This document shows positions 1 to 6,821 of a stretch of 38,156 nucleotides of DNA, one piece after another. Position numbers and translations under genes: made by a program. The notes under the pieces are model-generated. The model searched no databases. It was not told the DNA's origin and saw only the letters and a list, made by a program, of their open reading frames with translations. The stretch spans positions 1 to 38,156 of the forward strand of contig CAKZKU010000141.1 in assembly GCA_937124545.1 (NCBI GenBank). The letters are read 5' to 3'. The stretch is from an uncultured Microbacteriaceae bacterium (GTDB lineage: Bacteria > Actinomycetota > Actinomycetes > Actinomycetales > Microbacteriaceae). How positions within the stretch are numbered: position 1 is the first letter of the stretch; the number at the start of each line of letters is the position of its first letter.

Positions 1-195
1 CCCTGGAATACGCAGGTGTATGACATGTCTGCAAATGAACCCAGAGGGTATGTGTATGGAATCATTTGCATTTATGGTGTCCACCATCATTATACACCCA
101 TGGTAATAAGCCTAGTCTCAATAAAGTACTTGACAATCGGAATATTGTCATTTGCCACAGGCACACTATCCACGCCAGTACCATTTTCAGCACCC
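1..195. other. Left-end non-coding stretch
   Basis: No convincing gene is visible here on either strand. The stretch is visibly richer in A and T than the rest of the window and lies downstream of the last minus-strand gene. It holds one inverted repeat (131-150). If the molecule is circular, it joins the right-end non-coding stretch to form one intergenic region, and the plus-strand reading frame starting at 38011 would then end at about position 106. Confidence 0.5.
131..150 (-). terminator. Inverted repeat after the last minus-strand gene
   Basis: TGACAAT (131-137) and ATTGTCA (144-150) form a perfect 7-bp inverted repeat around a 6-nt centre. It lies 46 nt past the stop of the terminal minus-strand gene, where a terminator is expected. 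There is no clear U-run after the stem on the minus strand, so an operator is an alternative. Confidence 0.35.
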
Positions 196-462
196 CTAGG
201 ATTCGTCCCTACCACTGGGCACTAGACTCAAGTCCTGAGCTGTCAGCCTTCGTCTCTTATGTGCTGGTGGACGTGTAGGCATCGGCTCAACAGGCGTAGG
301 TTCGAGGACTTCGTACACCAAGGCTCTCATTTCTTCTGCTGCTGCCCCCACTATCAAGTACTGCGGAAGGCCGCACTCATGGAGCTCTACGGCTACAGTC
401 TGGAGGGCACGTGCCATGTGGCCCATGCGCTCTAGCAGGTACTCAAGGCGCTTGTGACCCAT
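196..462 (-). CDS. Small terminal protein of unknown function
   Basis: An 88-residue protein beginning MGHKRLEYLLER, not recognised. The N-terminal half looks helical. The C-terminal third is proline- and arginine-rich (PTPVEPMPTRPPAHKRRR), suggesting a disordered basic tail that could bind nucleic acid or a partner. The ATG at 462 is chosen because GGAG lies 7 nt upstream; an in-frame GTG at 477 would add five residues. It is the last gene of the minus-strand transcript, 15 nt past the stop of the large structural gene, so it may work with that protein or in lysis. Function is not inferable from the sequence. Confidence 0.55.
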   Translation of the reverse strand: MGHKRLEYLLERMGHMARALQTVAVELHECGLPQYLIVGAAAEEMRALVYEVLEPTPVEPMPTRPPAHKRRRLTAQDLSLVPSGRDES

Positions 463-477
463 GCTAGTGCTCCGCAC

Positions 478-2139
478 CTACGAGAATCCATCGTGTCCAA
501 TCAGAATGGCCAAGCCACCTTCATTGTCCGGAAAGAACTCCACACTGTCGGGAGCTAATGGGCTCGCCGTAGCAACCTGAGGGTCGAAGTTGATGACCGT
601 CTCACCAGCACTCGAGGCAACTTCAATCTCAGTGTCCGCCATGTTACCTCCCTGGGCCCACAGCGGCTTGTCGAACACCTGGCCCGAGTCGCTGTTGAAA
701 GCTAGTGTCGTGGCTGTGGGGGCCGTTCCCGAGCCACCTTTGATGGTCAGTCGGTAGCGCTCGCCACCGGTCATGGAGAAAGCACTGTGCCCAAGGCTCA
801 CCCATCCAGTGTCAGCTCCCGATGTTGGCCCGACGTCCTGGTATATGGTGTCTCCGTTGTAGTCTGCGAGCGACATCGTGCCTGCATTGTCCCAGTACTC
901 GACTCTCAGCTGGTCGGACGGGTCAGCGCCGTGTGCGTCCAGGTTGATTCGAGTGTCGTAGCATTGCAGGCCTGGGATATCGGGAGGTCTGAACATCCAG
1001 CCGACAAAGATCTCGTTCGCTGTAGTGGGAGAGCCGCTTCCAGTGCCAAGAGTCTGACGCCCTGGGGTGAAGCCCATGTACGTACGGAATGCGCCATTAC
1101 CGTAGTATGGCGCCTCCTGGACAATCACCTGAATTTGAATGCCGAAGTTGAAGCTTGTGGATACAGCTCCTGCGGGACTTGCGAACGCGTTCGCTGAGCC
1201 TGAGCCACCACTGGTGACCCACAGGTTGTCTCCACCGGCATCAGCCTGGAAGCCGAGGCCGTTGGCAGCACCAGAGCCTCCAGCGATGGAGCTTGTGCCT
1301 CCATCGCCCTTGGTCCCGATGTAGAGCCTCGTTGTCGTCGGGTCGACCTCGAAACAGTCAGATGGTGCAAACAGGTAGCTGGCCCATCCAAACGTGCTTG
1401 TTCCTTCAACAGGCGCTTCCCACTGAGGGACAGCGCTCTCTACGTCGGCATCAACCGTACTGACGATAGGAGATGTGGAAACAGCCACTCGAACGGGGTT
1501 GGTAATGTTGTTTCCACGCCGAACTCGGACTCCAATTACTCGATACCGTCCCGATGGGAGGTTTGCGGGGGCCATATACCCCTCGCCATTGCTTGCGACA
1601 GAACCGCCTGCGTCGAGGTCTTCTGCCCCTGCGATGCCGTAGTAGCCTCGAGTTGAGAAGGCTCCTCCTGTCGCCTGTGAGGGCGATGTGAAGCTGCCCG
1701 AGAGCTCAACTTGGTCATCAGTGCGAGAGATGGTGAGGCCAAGTCCAGCAGCGTTCAGAGCTGCCTGAGCCGTTGTGGCATGCTGGACTGAGGTGCGGTT
1801 ACCAGCTGGGTGCTGAACCTCGATTCCGGTCATGCCAGCAAGCGCGGTCTCGAAGTCGCCAGGGTCGACGCCCACAAAGCGGCCAGTGCCGTCGTTATGG
1901 GTGGAGTAGATGTAGTGCGTACTGGAGATGGCTCGCCACTGCCCAAGCCCAGTGGAGCCTGGCTGTCCGTCCAATACAGCGTTCTCGTCGTCACCCAGCC
2001 ACCCAACAGGGGGGAACGTGATGGTGAGAGAATTGGTGGATGTGGATGCGCCAGGTACGCGAGGAATGGGGCTCAGCCAGCCATTGGGGCCGACAGCGGC
2101 CACGATAGGGCTACGTAGCTGGACCACTCTCAAACTCAT
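478..2139 (-). CDS. Virion structural/tail appendage-like protein
   Basis: A 553-residue protein rich in Gly, Ser, Thr and Asn with alternating beta-strand patterns, typical of phage tail fibre, spike or surface-decoration proteins. No signal peptide, membrane segment or enzyme motif is visible. Gly/Ser-rich linkers such as GGSGAANG separate likely beta domains, and the C-terminal part (GGERYRLTIKGGSG onward) looks like a carbohydrate-binding-type beta sandwich. It lies far from the main tail module, in a left-end block with two small upstream genes, so it may be a host-recognition or capsid-decoration protein rather than part of the tail tip. The start overlaps the previous gene by 29 nt and has a weak Shine-Dalgarno; a GTG about 12 nt downstream is possible. 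The structural role is inferred from composition and neighbours. Confidence 0.6.
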   Translation of the reverse strand: MSLRVVQLRSPIVAAVGPNGWLSPIPRVPGASTSTNSLTITFPPVGWLGDDENAVLDGQPGSTGLGQWRAISSTHYIYSTHNDGTGRFVGVDPGDFETALAGMTGIEVQHPAGNRTSVQHATTAQAALNAAGLGLTISRTDDQVELSGSFTSPSQATGGAFSTRGYYGIAGAEDLDAGGSVASNGEGYMAPANLPSGRYRVIGVRVRRGNNITNPVRVAVSTSPIVSTVDADVESAVPQWEAPVEGTSTFGWASYLFAPSDCFEVDPTTTRLYIGTKGDGGTSSIAGGSGAANGLGFQADAGGDNLWVTSGGSGSANAFASPAGAVSTSFNFGIQIQVIVQEAPYYGNGAFRTYMGFTPGRQTLGTGSGSPTTANEIFVGWMFRPPDIPGLQCYDTRINLDAHGADPSDQLRVEYWDNAGTMSLADYNGDTIYQDVGPTSGADTGWVSLGHSAFSMTGGERYRLTIKGGSGTAPTATTLAFNSDSGQVFDKPLWAQGGNMADTEIEVASSAGETVINFDPQVATASPLAPDSVEFFPDNEGGLAILIGHDGFS

Positions 2140-2371
2140 TGTAGTAGACCGTGGCGCCCACCGAGCCCCGGGCCCGATATCGCATCACACCGCCGGCGGG
2201 AATCACCAATGCCTGAAGCGTGGTGAGCACGACGCCATCTGTAGCGCCAGCAGGAGCCGCAGCCGTGGTAGCCACCACGATCTCACCCTCCACGCACTGG
2301 ACAAGCAAGTCATTGGTGTTTTCAACAGCGGCGCTCCAAGCGGAGTTGTCAACATTGGTTATGACAGCCAT
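2111..2371 (-). CDS. Small beta-rich structural-type protein
   Basis: An 86-residue protein beginning MAVITNVDNSAWSAAVENTN, with beta-type alternation and segments such as VPAGATDGVVLTTLQALVIP. The composition (small, Ala/Val/Thr-rich, no Cys pairs) resembles small phage decoration or tail-associated proteins with a single beta sandwich. Its start shares TAATG with the stop of the upstream gene, and its end overlaps the start of the 553-residue structural protein, so the two are translationally coupled and probably co-assembled. No family was recognised. Confidence 0.6.
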   Translation of the reverse strand: MAVITNVDNSAWSAAVENTNDLLVQCVEGEIVVATTAAAPAGATDGVVLTTLQALVIPAGGVMRYRARGSVGATVYYNEFESGPAT

Positions 2372-2637
2372 TAGACACCAGCCTTCTTGCGGCGCACTTC
2401 AGCCACAGCACAGGTCAGAGACTCTTGAGAGGCCCTCCATCGCGCTTCGTAGTACCGGCGACGCTGACGGTGGAACCAGGCCAGAACGCGACGTCCGGCC
2501 TTCCTGTGGCGCGTAGCTTCACGTTCATGCACCAGGTAGAAGAAGTACGGGTGGTTCCGGCGGAACTGGACAAGGTCAGCCAAGAGACTCGTGGCCTCAC
2601 GCCTGGCCAACTCGAGGGCCTTGGCTGCGATGCTCAC
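2371..2637 (-). CDS. Basic helical small protein
   Basis: An 88-residue, strongly basic, helical protein with a run of charged aromatic segments (FRRNHPYFFYLVHERE, then RRRYYEARWRASQ). It starts at a GTG that overlaps the TGA of the preceding membrane-protein gene (GTGA). No HTH or zinc motif is visible. It could bind nucleic acid or act with the adjacent membrane protein. Function unknown. Confidence 0.55.
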   Translation of the reverse strand: MSIAAKALELARREATSLLADLVQFRRNHPYFFYLVHEREATRHRKAGRRVLAWFHRQRRRYYEARWRASQESLTCAVAEVRRKKAGV

Positions 2638-2801
2638 AGTACGCTCAGACCTTGGAGTGCGAGGTAGGCAGCCGATGCGAATCCGGATAGCGAGCCCAAT
2701 AGCATCACTACAGCGCGAATGTCGCGCTTGTCGAGCTTCCCATCGGTCAGGATGGCAACAGCTTCGCGGAACTCTTCAATGTATTTCTCTTTGTCAGCCA
2801 T
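2634..2801 (-). CDS. Small C-terminal membrane protein, holin candidate
   Basis: A 55-residue protein (MADKEKYIEEFREAVAIL...) with a charged helical N-terminus and one C-terminal hydrophobic segment (about residues 30-55, VVMLLGSLSGFASAAYLAL). The size and single membrane span fit a small holin or antiholin, but it is not next to the amidase. No Shine-Dalgarno precedes this ATG; a second in-frame ATG at 2834 would add 11 residues. TATATC 13-18 nt upstream resembles a -10 box, which would give a very short leader after the upstream terminator. The holin role is a guess from size and topology. Confidence 0.5.
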   Translation of the reverse strand: MADKEKYIEEFREAVAILTDGKLDKRDIRAVVMLLGSLSGFASAAYLALQGLSVL

Positions 2802-2856
2802 AACAGAAGGGTTGATATAGTGATAAGTGGTCATGGACCGGGGCGCGCAAAAGCAA

Positions 2857-2886
2857 CAGCCCGACACTCCAATGGGGGCCGGGCTG
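2857..2886 (-). terminator. Rho-independent terminator candidate
   Basis: Read on the minus strand, CAGCCCG and CGGGCTG form a 7-bp GC-rich stem around a 16-nt loop, followed directly by TTGCTTTTG. It lies in the 191-nt gap between the early/middle gene block (ending at 2993) and the left structural block, where transcription would be expected to stop or be regulated. A 12-bp palindrome, CTCGCATGCGAG, lies just upstream at about 2925-2936. Confidence 0.6.
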
Positions 2887-2962
2887 GCACCGAGATCCGT
2901 CACCGGGGAACTCAGTAAGTCCCCTCGCATGCGAGAGCATAGCAGACTGTTTGGCATCTAAA

Positions 2963-2990
2963 GCTATGTGCTTTCACATTTACACATAGC
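2963..2990 (-). terminator. Perfect hairpin just past a stop codon
   Basis: GCTATGTG (2963-2970) and CACATAGC (2983-2990) form a perfect 8-bp inverted repeat with a 12-nt loop, starting 3 nt past the stop codon of the 87-residue gene. On the minus strand the stem is followed by TTTAG, a short U-stretch. With the stronger stem at 2857-2886 it makes a two-hairpin 3' end. Confidence 0.5.
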
Positions 2991-2992
2991 CA

Positions 2993-3256
2993 TCATACAT
3001 ATTTTTCGGAAAGCTCCATCATGCTCAATCGGTGTGTGGTGCGCGTAACTGCCAATACCACCTCTTGAACTGACAAGACCTCATCAGGATGCACAAGGAC
3101 TTGCTTTGCCGCGGAAAGCGCATGCTTAGCCTCCCGGTACATCGTGGCTCGGTCCAGTTGCACAACCCATGTAGGCGGCTGGTGCTGATTGCCACGGGAC
3201 CGCCAGTATTTGCCGCCACACTCGATCACGTAGCGCTTCTGTCCGGTGAGCTTCAC
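2993..3256 (-). CDS. Small protein of unknown function
   Basis: An 87-residue protein beginning MKLTGQKRYVIECGGKYW, not recognised. The pattern YVIECGGKYWRSR...WVVQLDRATMYREAKHAL suggests an N-terminal beta hairpin followed by helices, as seen in small phage accessory proteins. The GTG start at 3256 overlaps the TGA of the preceding gene (GTGA) and has GAGGGTGAA directly upstream. It is the last gene of the early/middle minus-strand block and is followed immediately by a hairpin. Confidence 0.6.
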   Translation of the reverse strand: MKLTGQKRYVIECGGKYWRSRGNQHQPPTWVVQLDRATMYREAKHALSAAKQVLVHPDEVLSVQEVVLAVTRTTHRLSMMELSEKYV

Positions 3257-3633
3257 TTCACCCTCACGATCTCGAACTTCAGACGCTTCGCTATCTCGAC
3301 CATGCGGTCGCATGCCTTGCCACCGTCGAACACGACGCACACAGGCGGTCGCCTGGGCTCCCAGGCGTCGTGCAGAAGGTCAGCCATCTTGGCCATCTCC
3401 TCTTGCTGCTTGAGCACAGCGGTTGTGCCATGGACCCGTGGCAGAGTAGGGACCGCGAGCACCCAGAGCCCGGCGGCCTTCAGGACCTTGTGAGCGAACA
3501 TGTCTGCTCCCTCATGGGCCCCGTGCATCACGTGGGTGATGTCGTGGAGCTTCATCGTGGCGATCAGGGCCTCTCGGCCAGTGTCGCTGGGCAGGTAGTT
3601 GCCGCCGCAGATGATGGCCACACGGCTCACCAT
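3253..3633 (-). CDS. SLOG/DUF2493-like protein
   Basis: A 126-residue Rossmann-like protein: VAIICGG at residues 4-10, then ITHVMHGAHEGADMFA, VLAVPTLP and VCVVFDGGKACDRMVEIAKR. This matches the order seen in the SLOG superfamily (YspA/DUF2493), where G-x-x-x-GAD and a late G-G-x-x-x-x-x-M-V bind nucleotide-type ligands. Many phages carry such proteins and their substrates are mostly unknown; links to NAD or ADP-ribose signalling are proposed for the superfamily. The start is inside the end of the previous gene (ATGGTGA). Next to ThyX and other nucleotide genes, a role in nucleotide sensing or metabolism is plausible but unproven. Confidence 0.7.
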   Translation of the reverse strand: MVSRVAIICGGNYLPSDTGREALIATMKLHDITHVMHGAHEGADMFAHKVLKAAGLWVLAVPTLPRVHGTTAVLKQQEEMAKMADLLHDAWEPRRPPVCVVFDGGKACDRMVEIAKRLKFEIVRVK

Positions 3634-3860
3634 TCCACCTTTCTAGTCCGACTATGCTCCTTCAGATCCTCAAGAGAGAAAGTGCCAGCCGCAAACAGTA
3701 CCCCCCGCACGAATCCAAGCCATCGCATGGCTTTTTTCTCGCTCCCTTCGGATGGAAAGCGCCTGGGCATCCCAGCCACATGGGCTAGCGGATCATCCTT
3801 CGCTCCCTCAAGTTTATCGGCATACTGATGCATTAGCTCGATTGCGTCTTCTCGTGTCAT
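3627..3860 (-). CDS. Small helical protein next to thyX
   Basis: A 77-residue helical protein beginning MTREDAIELMHQYADKLEGA. The segment KKAMRWLGFVRGVLFAAGTFSLEDLKEHSR is common in small phage early proteins of unknown function. The ATG overlaps the ThyX stop (ATGA), so it is coupled to thyX. It could be an accessory to nucleotide metabolism; no motif supports a specific function. Confidence 0.65.
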   Translation of the reverse strand: MTREDAIELMHQYADKLEGAKDDPLAHVAGMPRRFPSEGSEKKAMRWLGFVRGVLFAAGTFSLEDLKEHSRTRKVEW

Positions 3861-4534
3861 GCCAGTCCCTCCGCAAACAGCGCGCTAGTCCTTGGGAACT
3901 TCTCCTTCACCAGGCTGTACACGGCCTCAGCATACTGCCGGATTTCCCACTGAGCATGTTCGTCTAGGCGAAGTGCAAGAAACGACAGCCAGTTTCGGAG
4001 GTTGGCCGACGCTCGCATGCGGGTGTAGCGGGATACCGGGAGGAGCAGTCGTGCGAGCTCTCGCGGGACCCCGCTTTTCAGCGCCTCCTCGTACTCTATT
4101 TGCTGCACCTCCGAACTGTACTTTAGACAGTGTCTGAATCCCGAAGCGCCGTCCAGGCTCAAGACGACACGGCCGCCAGCCTGCTTATTCTTGCCGCCGG
4201 TCATCATCAGCCGCTCTACCGTCGGCACGTAGTCCTCGTTCGGAAGCTCAGTGTAGCGAGCCGACATTTCATTATGGCTCTGAGTCCGATGTCGCATCCA
4301 CTGTCGCACAACGAATATCGGCGCCTTCACCTCAATCACCATGCCGCCCATCTCGAACGGTGTGAAGTGCTTGTTGCGGTAGAGGTAGCCAAGCAAGCGC
4401 TCGTCTCCAGGGGTCTCAGCGTCTCCCCAGCCCTTGAATCCATTGTTGGTCGACATCCGGGCTGCTTCGATGAAGCGCTCGTCAGACCCCCAGTGTTCGA
4501 CCAGCTCAACGTATCCGTGATCCAGAATCTTCAC
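3857..4534 (-). CDS. thyX: FAD-dependent thymidylate synthase ThyX
   Basis: A 225-residue flavin-dependent thymidylate synthase, making dTMP from dUMP using methylenetetrahydrofolate, FAD and NADPH. The diagnostic signature RHRTQSHNEMSARY (RHRxxSxxxxSxRY) is at residues 81-94. SRYTRMRASANLRNWLSFLALR near the C-terminus matches the second conserved ThyX region, with Arg residues for dUMP. Length is normal for the family. The GTG at 4534 is chosen because AAGGA lies 6 nt upstream and the previous gene has ended by then; the frame is open further upstream to 4609. It supplies thymidine for phage DNA synthesis within the replication/nucleotide operon and is coupled to the next gene by ATGA. Confidence 0.95.
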   Translation of the reverse strand: MKILDHGYVELVEHWGSDERFIEAARMSTNNGFKGWGDAETPGDERLLGYLYRNKHFTPFEMGGMVIEVKAPIFVVRQWMRHRTQSHNEMSARYTELPNEDYVPTVERLMMTGGKNKQAGGRVVLSLDGASGFRHCLKYSSEVQQIEYEEALKSGVPRELARLLLPVSRYTRMRASANLRNWLSFLALRLDEHAQWEIRQYAEAVYSLVKEKFPRTSALFAEGLA

Positions 4535-4574
4535 TTCTGTTCCTTCTCTCCATTGCAGATATCGAGCACGAACC

Positions 4575-4961
4575 TCATCGTCCCACCCCCCTCGTCGTCC
4601 ATTCCTCACCCGTCTCCGGGTCCACCCAGGTCACGTCCACCAGGTCTAGCTTCGTGTACGCGACCTCAACGTCATCCTGATCAGGTATCAGCCCATGCTG
4701 CCCAAGCTGAGCCTTCACCCGCTTGTACACGTCAGTCGGTCGCGTGCCACCGCAGAACAGCCACTCGAGCAGCTCACGCTCCTCAGGACTGTCGACCGTC
4801 ACTCCTGCTGCGGCACAGCAGGCCCGCACAGCGCTTGAGTCCCATGTGGACCGATAGGCCCTGGGCATTCGGTCGTAGCTCTGTCGTGCCGCCTGAGGGC
4901 CTTCACGACGCTTGAATGCGTAGGCTAGGGCCTGGCGTACGGAGTTGAACGGTGCGGTCAT
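4575..4961 (-). CDS. Unknown helical protein
   Basis: A 128-residue protein beginning MTAPFNSVRQALAYAFKRRE, not firmly recognised. The first two thirds look helical (VRQALAYAFKRR, ERELLEWLFCGGTRPTDVYKRV), with a pattern resembling small phage transcription regulators. The C-terminus ends in a beta-type, acidic stretch. The start overlaps the TGA of the preceding gene (ATGA at 4961-4958). Position upstream of thyX in the early operon fits an early regulatory or metabolic role, but no motif proves it. Confidence 0.6.
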   Translation of the reverse strand: MTAPFNSVRQALAYAFKRREGPQAARQSYDRMPRAYRSTWDSSAVRACCAAAGVTVDSPEERELLEWLFCGGTRPTDVYKRVKAQLGQHGLIPDQDDVEVAYTKLDLVDVTWVDPETGEEWTTRGVGR

Positions 4962-5125
4962 CGGGTCTCGTACTCCCCACGCTCTATATCCTCCACGAGC
5001 TTGCCAATCTGGAATGCGGTGTACGCCGTCATATTGTCGGCACGGGCCATCAGGAAGCGACAGACGGCCTCCTGTGCGCAGTTCTTACCTGCCTCGAACC
5101 CTTGTTCGTAGCTATTGTCCGTCAT
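4958..5125 (-). CDS. Small helical protein
   Basis: A 55-residue protein beginning MTDNSYEQGFEAGKNCAQ, acidic overall and helical, ending VEDIERGEYETR. The ATG at 5125 is supported by GAGGAG 4-5 nt upstream; a start at 5140 would add MKRSP but lacks a better ribosome site. It overlaps the preceding acidic membrane-protein gene by 14 nt. The two Cys residues show no zinc spacing. Function unknown. Confidence 0.6.
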   Translation of the reverse strand: MTDNSYEQGFEAGKNCAQEAVCRFLMARADNMTAYTAFQIGKLVEDIERGEYETR

Positions 5126-5324
5126 CGGACTCCTCTTCAAGCCCCAGCCCTGGGCCCCATTTCAATCGCTCAAAGTCATCTTCGGCCCGCTGCAAACCCT
5201 CAGCCGCCTCGTCCATCAGCATGTTCGAGAGCTCAAGCGTGGCCCTCAGGTGGCCGATCTCGTAGCCGGTGTACATTGCGACCATCACTGCTACTGATAC
5301 AGCCATCCATCCTATGAAGGTCAT
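5112..5324 (-). CDS. Small membrane-anchored acidic protein
   Basis: A 70-residue protein with one N-terminal membrane segment (about residues 2-20, MTFIGWMAVSVAVMVAMYTG) followed by a helical domain that becomes strongly acidic (LEEESDDGQ). Topology is probably N-in with a cytoplasmic or periplasmic acidic tail. The ATG at 5324 overlaps the TGA of the preceding gene (ATGA) and has GGGGA 5 nt upstream; an ATG at 5336 is possible. It could be a membrane-tethered host-takeover or superinfection protein, or part of lysis. No family recognised. Confidence 0.65.
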   Translation of the reverse strand: MTFIGWMAVSVAVMVAMYTGYEIGHLRATLELSNMLMDEAAEGLQRAEDDFERLKWGPGLGLEEESDDGQ

Positions 5325-5485
5325 AGGATTCCCCATTTACGAAGTACGTTCTGATATGTCTCCAGGGCCTCATTCAGCTTCTCTTCACCCCTGGACAGCT
5401 CCTTCGCATGCTCCTTCTGTAGCCGTGCGAACTCAACCTCAAGCTCGCCACGGGGCATAACGTCTATTTCTCTGTCGTCAATCAC
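5321..5485 (-). CDS. Small coiled-coil protein
   Basis: A 54-residue protein whose main part (LEVEFARLQKEHAKELSR, then EEKLNEALETYQNVLRK) is a charged coiled coil. The GTG at 5485 overlaps the end of the exonuclease gene and has GGGAG 6 nt upstream; an ATG at 5458 is an alternative giving 45 residues. Function unknown; it could dimerise or bind a neighbouring membrane protein. Confidence 0.55.
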   Translation of the reverse strand: MIDDREIDVMPRGELEVEFARLQKEHAKELSRGEEKLNEALETYQNVLRKWGIL

Positions 5486-6101
5486 TTCCAACTCCCAGCA
5501 TCCTTCTTGCGACTTCTCGCACTCGACGCACTCCGCCTTCGGCTCGGTGCACTGTCTCCTCTTCAATCCCGTACGCCTTGCACAAGGCATCCAGGCTTGT
5601 CTTCTTGTGGCCAGCGATCTTGGCCATGTCCTGGAGTTCCAGGTGTGTAGGCCGTATCCACTGCGTGTCCCTGGGATACAAGCCGTTCTTCAGCCTGAGG
5701 ATGTCGGCATCCCAGACATTGTTGCCGCACAGGATACGGCCGAATATCTCGCGGGCGATGTCCATGCGTACGTCAACCCACAGTGGGGCATCAGCCCACT
5801 CCTTCTCGTTGTAGCCGTTGAGCTCCATGGCCTTGCGGATGTTAGCCTCGGCGTACGGCGTGTCCATCGCCCTTGCGAGGTCCAGGGGCGCCGGCCTTAT
5901 CTTCCACACCTGGGGCAGAAGTGACTCCAGGTGCCAGATGGCTATCTCGGTGAAGAGATTCGCGTTCTTTTCCCAGCCTAGGAATTCGGTATCAAGAAAC
6001 GTGACCTTGGCCTGATGGGCATGGGGCCATCGCGGACGCCCCTTGTCGTTCAGCGGTGGTGACGGAACCTCGTCAGTCTCCGGCCATTTGATGCTTACCA
6101 T
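5478..6101 (-). CDS. DnaQ-like 3'-5' exonuclease, last motif altered
   Basis: A 207-residue protein of the RNase H-like DEDD exonuclease type. Exo I is VTFLDTEF with D37 and E39; an Exo II-like region is GNNVWDADIL (D131/D133); Exo III starts at HKKTSLDALCKAYGI and reaches HRAEGGV at 185-191. The family usually has H-x4-D in Exo III. H185 is present, but the position five residues on is Gly190, so the last metal-binding Asp is missing or replaced (E188 is near). It may be inactive, regulatory or use a variant site. The ATG at 6101 overlaps the TAA of a 48-residue membrane gene, which argues against the longer frame reaching 6287. It lies beside SSB, suggesting replication or repair. Confidence 0.8.
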   Translation of the reverse strand: MVSIKWPETDEVPSPPLNDKGRPRWPHAHQAKVTFLDTEFLGWEKNANLFTEIAIWHLESLLPQVWKIRPAPLDLARAMDTPYAEANIRKAMELNGYNEKEWADAPLWVDVRMDIAREIFGRILCGNNVWDADILRLKNGLYPRDTQWIRPTHLELQDMAKIAGHKKTSLDALCKAYGIEEETVHRAEGGVRRVREVARRMLGVGSD

Positions 6102-6241
6102 GGGTCTTTGGTCTTGAGAATCAACGCAGACACCAAAAAGCATGTAGCCTCGTCGAATCGACCCATGCAGTACAGAAAACATGCCATCAGAAACGATGCG
6201 ATGTAGAGGAGCGGGTATCCAAACTTCTTGACCCGGTCCAT
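6095..6241 (-). CDS. 48-residue two-span membrane protein
   Basis: A short gene between SSB and the exonuclease, in a different frame from both. It encodes MDRVKKFGYPLLYIASFL, then a second hydrophobic stretch ATCFLVSALIL, ending KTKDPW. Two likely membrane spans are separated by CMGRFDE. The ATG shares TGATG with the SSB stop at 6241, and its TAA sits inside the ATGGTAA start of the exonuclease. Both ends are therefore coupled, which is good evidence that it is real despite its size. The N-terminal basic residues suggest N-in topology. Function unknown; a small holin-like or host-inhibitory membrane peptide is possible. Confidence 0.65.
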   Translation of the reverse strand: MDRVKKFGYPLLYIASFLMACFLYCMGRFDEATCFLVSALILKTKDPW

Positions 6242-6597
6242 CAGAAGGACTCCTCTTCATCCGAGCTTTGCTTCTCACCACCATCACCCTTGCGGCTCAT
6301 GCAGAACTCCCAGTCGCTCACGTGGATGCTGTAGTACGTCACGTCCTCTTTCTTGCTCTGCCGCAGGCTTCCCCGCAGAAAAACGCCATCGCCCCTCTTG
6401 AGGTACCTAGCAAGGGCCTCACCACGCTTTCCCCAAACCTCTGCAGACCACCAGTTGGTGCGCTCCTGCATCTCTCCGGACTTGTCCTTGTACTTCTCGG
6501 ACTCAGCCACCCATAGTCGGGTGACCGTGGCGTCTCCGACTTCACGAACTTCAGGGTCCTTGCCGAGTCGGCATTGCATCTGGATTGAGTTGCTCAT
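6241..6597 (-). CDS. ssb: Single-stranded DNA-binding protein
   Basis: A 118-residue SSB of the OB-fold type, coating ssDNA during phage replication and recombination. Visible hallmarks are the N-terminal strand IQMQCRLGKDPEVRE, VTRLWVAESEKYKDKSG, WWSAEVWGKRGEALARYLKRGD, VFLRGSLRQ and a C-terminal acidic tail (SSDEEESF) that in this family recruits partner proteins. Length is short but normal for phage SSBs. The start overlaps the preceding gene (ATGA, 6597-6594). It lies in the replication block with a helicase, a Sak4-like ATPase and nucleases, fitting a recombination-dependent replication set. Confidence 0.93.
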   Translation of the reverse strand: MSNSIQMQCRLGKDPEVREVGDATVTRLWVAESEKYKDKSGEMQERTNWWSAEVWGKRGEALARYLKRGDGVFLRGSLRQSKKEDVTYYSIHVSDWEFCMSRKGDGGEKQSSDEEESF

Positions 6598-6821
6598 TTT
6601 CGAACCACCTTGATTTCGAGATCTACAGGAGTGAATAGCTCGAGCTGTTGCCTGCCATTTTGTTTTATAATGCTTCCAGTGGGTACGCCCCCAGGGTAGA
6701 CAAGATCGCCATTTTCACAATAAATGCAAAGGTCTCCTTTCTTATCCAGATAAGACCCATCAGTCACCAAGCTAATTGCCGGTATATTCCGATTGGAATC
6801 ATCAATCAATTTCACACTCAT
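6594..6821 (-). CDS. Small unknown beta-rich protein
   Basis: A 75-residue protein beginning MSVKLIDDSNRNIPAISLVT. It looks mainly beta (LVTDGSYLDKKGDLCIYCEN) with a CIYC pair that could be structural. The ATG at 6821 overlaps the DUF3310 gene stop (ATGA), and its own stop overlaps the SSB start (ATGA). No family recognised. Position directly before ssb suggests a DNA replication accessory. The surrounding 225 nt are less GC-rich than their neighbours, which hints at a separate origin. Confidence 0.6.
   Translation of the reverse strand: MSVKLIDDSNRNIPAISLVTDGSYLDKKGDLCIYCENGDLVYPGGVPTGSIIKQNGRQQLELFTPVDLEIKVVRK

Noticed and set aside
16-225. Plus-strand frame of 69 codons at the left end
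   Set aside because: GTG start without a ribosome site, no coding pattern, overlaps the end of the minus-strand gene.
3370-3828. Plus-strand frames of over 100 codons inside the early operon (also 4130-4915, 7322-7807, 8581-9309, 9078-9725)
   Set aside because: All lie opposite genes with recognisable families (SLOG, ThyX, phosphoesterase, sigma-like protein, helicase). They are GC-rich shadows.
5478-6287. Longer exonuclease start at 6287
   Set aside because: It would overlap SSB and the 48-residue gene. The internal ATG at 6101 is coupled to the upstream stop and precedes the conserved core.
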